In this document: one piece after another, positions 59,467 to 64,000 of the stretch
Numbering within the stretch: the stretch's first letter is position 1
How the letters are laid out: each line of letters opens with the position of its first letter
From: Atherix ibis
Lineage: Eukaryota > Arthropoda > Insecta > Diptera > Athericidae
NCBI GenBank assembly: GCA_958298945.1
Contig: OY282608.1
Location: 17,213,933 to 17,277,932, forward strand
Length of the DNA stretch: 64,000 nucleotides
Direction: 5' to 3'
The notes under the pieces: generated by a model
Told to the model about the DNA's origin: nothing
The model's database searches: none
What the model saw: only the letters and a program-made list of their open reading frames with translations
Translations under genes and position numbers: made by a program

Positions 59467-61254
59467 GCCAACAAGCCAACAAACCAACAAACCAACAAAC
59501 CAACAAGCCAAGAAACCAACAAGCCAACAAACCAACAAACCAAGTAACCAAAAAGCCAACAAACTAACAAAGCAACAAGCCAACAAGCCAACAAGCCAAC
59601 AAACCAACAAACCAACAAAGCAACAAGCCAACAAGCCAACAAACCAACAAACCAACAAGCCAACAAACCAACAAACCAACAAACCAACAAACCAACAAAC
59701 CAACAAACTAACAAACCAACAAACCAACAAGCCAAAAAGCCAACAAACCAACAAACCAACAAACCAACAAACCAAAAAACCAACAAGCCAACAAACCAAC
59801 AAACCAACAAACTAACAAACCAACAATCCAACAAACCAACAAACCAACAAGTCAACAAGCCAACAAACCAACAAACCAACAAACCAACAAACCAACAAAC
59901 CAACAAACCAACAAGCCCACAAACCAACAAACCAACAAGCCAACAAGCCAACAAACCAACAAACCAACAAGCCAACAAACGAACAAGCCAACAAACCAAC
60001 AAAGCAACAAACCAAGTAACAAAAAAGCCAACAAACTAACAAACCAACAAGTCAACAAGCCAACAAACCAACAAACCAACAAAGCAACAAGCCAACAAGC
60101 CAACAAACCAACAAACCAACAAGCCAACAAACCAACAAACCAACAAACCAACAAGCCAACAAACCAACAAACAAATAAACCAACAAACCAACAAACCAAC
60201 AAACCAACAAACCAACAAACCAACAAACCAACAAACCAAAAAACCAACAAAACAACAAACCAACAAGCCAACAAGCCAACAAACCAACAAACCAACAAGC
60301 CAACAAGCCAACAAACCAACAAACCAACAAGCCAACAAATCAACAAACCAACAAACCAACAAGCCAACAAACCAACAAACAAATAAACCAACAAACCAAA
60401 AAACCAACAAACCAACAAACCAACAAACCAACAAACCAACAAACCAACAAACCAACAAGCTAACAAGCCAACAAACCAACAAACCAACAAACCAACAAAC
60501 GAACAAACCAACAAACCAACAAACCAACAAGCCAACAAACCAACAAACCAACAAACCAACAAGCCAACAAACCAACAAGCAAACAAACCAACAAACCAAC
60601 AAACCAAGTAACCAAAAAGCCAACAAACTAACAACCCAACAAGCCAACAAGCCAACAAACCAACAAACCAACAAAGCAACAAGCCAAGAAGCCAACAAAC
60701 CAACAAATAGAACAAGCCAACAAACCAACAAACCAACAAGCCAACAAGCCAATAAGCCAACAAGCCAACAAGCCAACAAACCTACAAGCCAACAAGCCAA
60801 CAAGCCAACAAACCAACAAGCCAACAAGCCAACAAACCAACAAGCCAACAAGCCAACAAACCAACAAACCAACAAACCAACAAGCCAACAAACCAATAAA
60901 CCAAAAAACCAACAAACCAACAAACCAACAAACCAAGTAACCAAAAAGCCAACAAACTAACAAACCAACAAGCCAACAAACCAACAAACCAACAAGCCAA
61001 CAAGCCAGCAAACCAACAAAACAACAAGCCAACAAACCAACAATCCAACAAACCAAAAAACCAACAGACCAACAAGCCAACAAACCAACAAGCCAACAAA
61101 CCAACAAACCATGTAACCAAAAAGCCAACAAACTAACAAACCAATAAGCCAACAAGCCAACAAACCAACAAACCAACAAACCAACAAGCCAACAAATCAA
61201 CAAGCCAACAAACCAACAAATCAAGTAACCAAAAAGTCAACAAACTAACAAACC

Positions 61255-61475
61255 AACAAGTGAACAAGCCAACAAACCAACAAACGAACAAAGCAACAAG
61301 CAAACAAGCCAACAAACCAACAAACCAACAAGCACACAAACCAACAAACCAACAAACGAACAAAGCAACAAGCAAACAAGCCAACAAACCAACAAACCAA
61401 CAAGCACACAAACGAACAAAGCAACAAGCAAACAAGCCAACAAAACAACAAACCAACAAGCACACAAACCAACAA
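61255..61475. repeat. Local triplication with unit agcacacaa (72- and 56-bp steps)
   Basis: The variant written agcacacaa starts at 61331, 61403 and 61459, steps of 72 and 56 bp (9 and 7 units), each preceded by gcaaacaa and agcaacaa units and acgaacaa. This is the shortest block duplication seen in the window. The motif is absent from the related segment at 63,240-63,330, so it arose after that pair separated, or was lost there. Confidence 0.8.
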
Positions 61476-64000
61476 ACCAACAAGCCAACAAGCCAACAAA
61501 CCAAAAAACCAACAAACCAACAAGCCAACAAGCCAAAAAACCAACAAACCAACAAGCCCACAAACCAGCAAACTAACAAACTAAGTAACCAACAAGCAAC
61601 AAACCAACAAACCAACAAGTTAACAAGCCAACAAACCAACAAACCAACAAACCAACAAACCAAACAAACCAACAAACCAAAAAACCAACAAACCAACAGA
61701 CCAACAAACCAACAAGCCAACAAGCCAACAAACCAACAAACCAATAAGCCAACAAACCAACAAACCAAGTAACCAAAAAGCCAACAAACTAACAAACCAA
61801 CAAGCCAACAAGCCAACAAACCAACAAACCAACAAAGCAACAAGCCAACAAGCCAAGAAACCAACAAACCAACAAGCCAACAAACCAACAAACCAACAAA
61901 CCAGCAAACCAACAAACCAACAAACCAACAAACCAACAAGCCAACAAGCCAACAAACCAACAAACCAACAAACCAAAAAACCAACAAACCAACGAACAAA
62001 CAAACCAACAAACCAACAAACCAACAAGCCAACAAGCCAACAAACCAACAAACTAACAAACCAACAAGCCAACAAACCAACAAACCAACAAGGCAACAAG
62101 CCAACAAACCAACAAACCAACAAACCAACAAACCAACTAGCCAACAAACCAACAAACCAACAAGCCAACAAGCCAACAAACCAACAAACCAACAACCCAA
62201 CAAACCAACAAGCCAACAAACCAACAAACCAACAAACCAAGTAACGAAAAAGCCAACAAACTAACAAACCAACAAGCCAACAAGCCAACAAACTAACAAA
62301 CCAACAAAGCAACAAGCCAACAAGCCAACAAACCAACAAACCAACAAGCCAACAAACCAACAAACCAACAAACCAACAAGCCAACAAACCAACAAACAAA
62401 TAAACCAACAAACCAACAAACCAACAAACCAACAAACCAACAAACCAACAAACCAACAAACCAAAAAACCAACAAACCAACAAACCAACAAGCCAACAAG
62501 CCAACAAACCAACAAACCAACAAGCCAACAAGCCAACAAGCCAACAAACCAACAAACCAACAAGCCAACAAACCAACAAACCAACAAACCAACAAGCCAA
62601 CAAACCAACAAACAAATAAACCAACAAACCAAAACACCAACAAACCAACAAACCAACAAACCAACAAACCAGCAAACCAACAAACCAACAAACCAACAAG
62701 CCAACAAGCCAACAAACCAACAAACCAACAAACCAACAAGGCAACAAACCAACAAGCCAACAAACCAACAAACCAACAAACCAAGTAACCAAAAAGCCAA
62801 CAAACTAACAAACCAACAAGCCAACAAGCCAACAAACCAACAAACCAACAAAGCAACAAGCCAACAAGCCAACAAACCAACAAACCAACAAGCCAACAAA
62901 CCAACAAACCAACAAGCTAACAAGCCAACAAACCAACAAGCCAACAAGCCAACAAACCAACAAACCAATAAACCAACAAACCAACAAAGCAACAGACCAA
63001 CAAACCAACAAGCCAACAAACCAGCAAACAAATAAATCAACAAACCAACAAACCAACAAACCAACAAAGCAACAAGCCAACAAGCCAACAAACCAACGAA
63101 CCAACGAACCAACAAGCTAACAAACCAACAAGCCAACAAACCAACAAACCAACAAACCAACAAGCCAACAAACCAACAAGCCAACAAACCAAAAAACCAA
63201 CAAATCAAGTAACCAAAAAGTCAACAAACTAACAAACCAACAAGTGAACAAGCCAACAAACCAACAAACCAACAAAGCAACAAGCAAACAAGCCAACAAA
63301 CCAACAAACCAACAAGCCAACAAACCAACAAACCAACAAGCCAACAAGCCAACAAACCAAAAAACCAACAAACCAACAAACCAACAAGCCAACAAGCCAA
63401 AAAACCAACAAGCCAACAAGCCCACAAACCAGCAAACTAACAAACTAAGTAACCAACAAGCCAACAAACCAACAAACCAACAAGTTAACAAGCCAACAAA
63501 CCAACAAACCAACAAACCAACAAGCCAACAAACCAACAAACCAAAAAACCAACAAACCAACAAACCAACAAACCAACAAACCAACAAACCAACAAGCCAA
63601 CAAGCCAACAAACCAACAAACCAAGGAGCCAAGAAACCAATAAGCCAACAAACCAACAAACCAAGTAACCAAAAAGCCAACAAACTAACAAACCAACAAG
63701 CCAACAAGCCAACAAACCAACAAACCAACAAAGCAACAAGCCAACAAGCCAAGAAACCAACAAACCAACAAGCCAACAAACCAACAAACCAACAAACCAG
63801 CAAACCAACAAACCAACAAACCAACAAACCAACAAACCAACAAGCCAACAAGCCAACAAACCAACAAACCAACAAACCAAAAAACCAACAAACCAACGAA
63901 CAAACAAACCAACAAACCAACAAACCAACAAGCCAACAAGCCAACAAACCAACAAACTAACAAACCAACAAGCCAACAAACCAACAAACCAACAAGCCAA
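61255..64000. repeat. 1,984-bp tandem repeat, second copy cut by the window end
   Basis: The junction aagtgaac is at about 61259 and 63243, 1,984 bp (248 units) apart, in each case after module A with atcaagta or accaaaaa-gtcaacaa. The later junction of actaacaa, actaagta and accaacaa is at about 61570 and 63434 (1,864 bp; 15 units fewer in the second copy). The accaacga-acaaacaa segment near 61,990 recurs near 63,895. The repeat probably continues past position 64,000. Confidence 0.82.

Larger units (their letters stand above)
2985..61667. other. About 23 register changes (units not 8 nt long)
   Basis: Following units starting acc or gcc, the register changes at about 2985 (+1), 19106 (-1), 19977 (+1), 20450 (+1), 20795 (-1), 20922 (-1), 22225 (-1), 23440 (-1), 30519 (-1), 31862 (+3), 32857 (+1), 33514 (-1), 37305 (-1), 49488 (+2), 52666 (+1), 56074 (+1), 56603 (+1), 58165 (+1), 59414 (+1), 59455 (+4), 60706 (+1), 61601 (-1) and 61659 (+1). 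Starting register 1 plus the sum gives the observed final register 4, which checks the list; closely spaced compensating pairs could have been missed. Most are one extra A in an A run, or CC reduced to C (acaacaa at 19106, 30519, 33514 and 37305). Confidence 0.85.
145..63700. repeat. Module A: ordered variant units accaagta, accaaaaa, gccaacaa, actaacaa ... agcaacaa
   Basis: This is a recurring block of about ten units. Unit accaagta is followed by accaaaaa (atcaaaaa in some early copies), gccaacaa and actaacaa; a few standard units later comes agcaacaa followed by two gccaacaa. In the first 2 kb it begins at about 145, 409, 785, 969, 1209, 1273, 1385, 1449, 1785 and 1977. Copies continue through the window, including near 61,760, 62,780 and 63,660. 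Neighbouring copies lie at irregular multiples of 8 (64, 112, 184, 240 bp). The fixed order of four or more rare variants shows copying of a block, not repeated mutation. A related form begins actaagta and continues accaacaa or accaagaa (for example near 8,641, 9,193, 33,060). It gives TAA stops on + and TAG stops on -, which end most of the spurious reading frames. Confidence 0.9.
1..64000. repeat. 8-bp satellite array, (A/G)CCAACAA, about 8,000 tandem units, open at both ends
   Basis: Every line of the window reads as tandem 8-mers of accaacaa or gccaacaa with scattered single-base variants. I followed the register from position 1 (units starting at positions equal to 1 modulo 8) to the end (equal to 4 modulo 8), and about 23 small length changes account for the whole drift. 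The + strand is almost only A and C, with G mainly at unit position 1 and T rare; the - strand is its G/T complement. No unit-free stretch of even 30 bp was seen, so there is no room for a gene or inserted element. Size and purity fit a eukaryotic satellite; species and chromosomal position cannot be told. A simple-repeat expansion in a bacterial genome is the less likely alternative. Confidence 0.98.

Noticed and set aside
1..64000. CRISPR array
   Set aside because: Repeats are contiguous with no unique spacers.
1..64000. Canonical telomere array
   Set aside because: The G/T strand lacks GGG and matches no standard telomere unit I know (TTAGGG, TTTAGGG, TTAGG, TTGGGG). Nested block duplications and both open ends fit an interstitial satellite better.
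1..64000. Repetitive surface protein, antifreeze or prion-like gene
   Set aside because: Real repeat proteins keep one frame; indels here (+1, -1, +2, +4) are not in multiples of 3, and stops interrupt every frame often.
1..64000. Triplex or Z-DNA forming tract
   Set aside because: The + strand mixes A and C, so it is neither a purine-pyrimidine mirror nor an alternating purine-pyrimidine run.
1..64000. Strict 24-bp super-unit (acc, acc, gcc)
   Set aside because: The order of A and G units is irregular (runs of one to several of each), so 24 bp is only the codon period, not a true higher unit.

Overview
The whole 64 kb window is one uninterrupted tandem array of an 8-bp unit. On the + strand the unit is accaacaa or gccaacaa. 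On the - strand it reads as a G/T-only repeat (TTGTTGGT or TTGTTGGC). There are about 8,000 units. Both window ends lie inside the array, so its true length and flanks are unknown. I found no protein gene, tRNA, rRNA, CRISPR array, transposon or any non-repetitive stretch. An array of this size and purity suggests a eukaryotic nuclear satellite (pericentromeric, subtelomeric or other heterochromatin). The sequence carries nothing that identifies the taxon.

Long open reading frames occur in every frame, but they are a by-product of the repeat. Because 8 is not a multiple of 3, three units (24 bp) give 8 codons, and all three frames of a strand read the same 8-residue peptide. That peptide is Asn-Lys-Pro-Thr-Asn-Gln-Gln-Thr on + and Leu-Val-Cys-Trp-Phe-Val-Gly-Leu on -. 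Stops appear only where a variant unit carries a T. I call no coding sequence.

The information is in the variant units. One site (the first base, A or G) is highly polymorphic and the other seven are nearly fixed. Rarer variants travel together in fixed order as modules: A (accaagta, accaaaaa, gccaacaa, actaacaa ... agcaacaa), B (accaacat, gccaacaa, accaacaa, atcaacaa twice ... accaagaa ... accaaaga ... accatcaa, acgaacaa) and D (accaatta ... acgaacaa ... acctacaa ... acaaataa). These modules show that the array grew by repeated duplication of blocks from about 60 bp to 3.5 kb, almost all exact multiples of 8 bp.

Layout: 1-8.2 kb is dense in module A, with two rearranged copies of the same material. 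8.2-10.1 kb holds a 552-bp tandem duplication. 10.2-19.1 kb is a 2.0-2.2 kb higher-order repeat in about four copies, with an extra 536-bp duplication. 19.1-24.4 kb is rich in module B and has a cluster of register shifts. 24.4-32 kb has 2,496-, 192- and 472-bp duplications. 32-44 kb has 1,184-, 3.49-kb, 456-, 216- and 832-bp duplications. 44.8-53 kb has a 1,400-bp and then a 3.2-kb duplication. 53-55.5 kb holds the last module B copies. 55.9-61 kb lacks module B and carries a private 9-nt unit. 61.2-64 kb is a 1,984-bp repeat cut by the window end. Over the window the 8-bp register changes at only about 23 places, mostly by one base.
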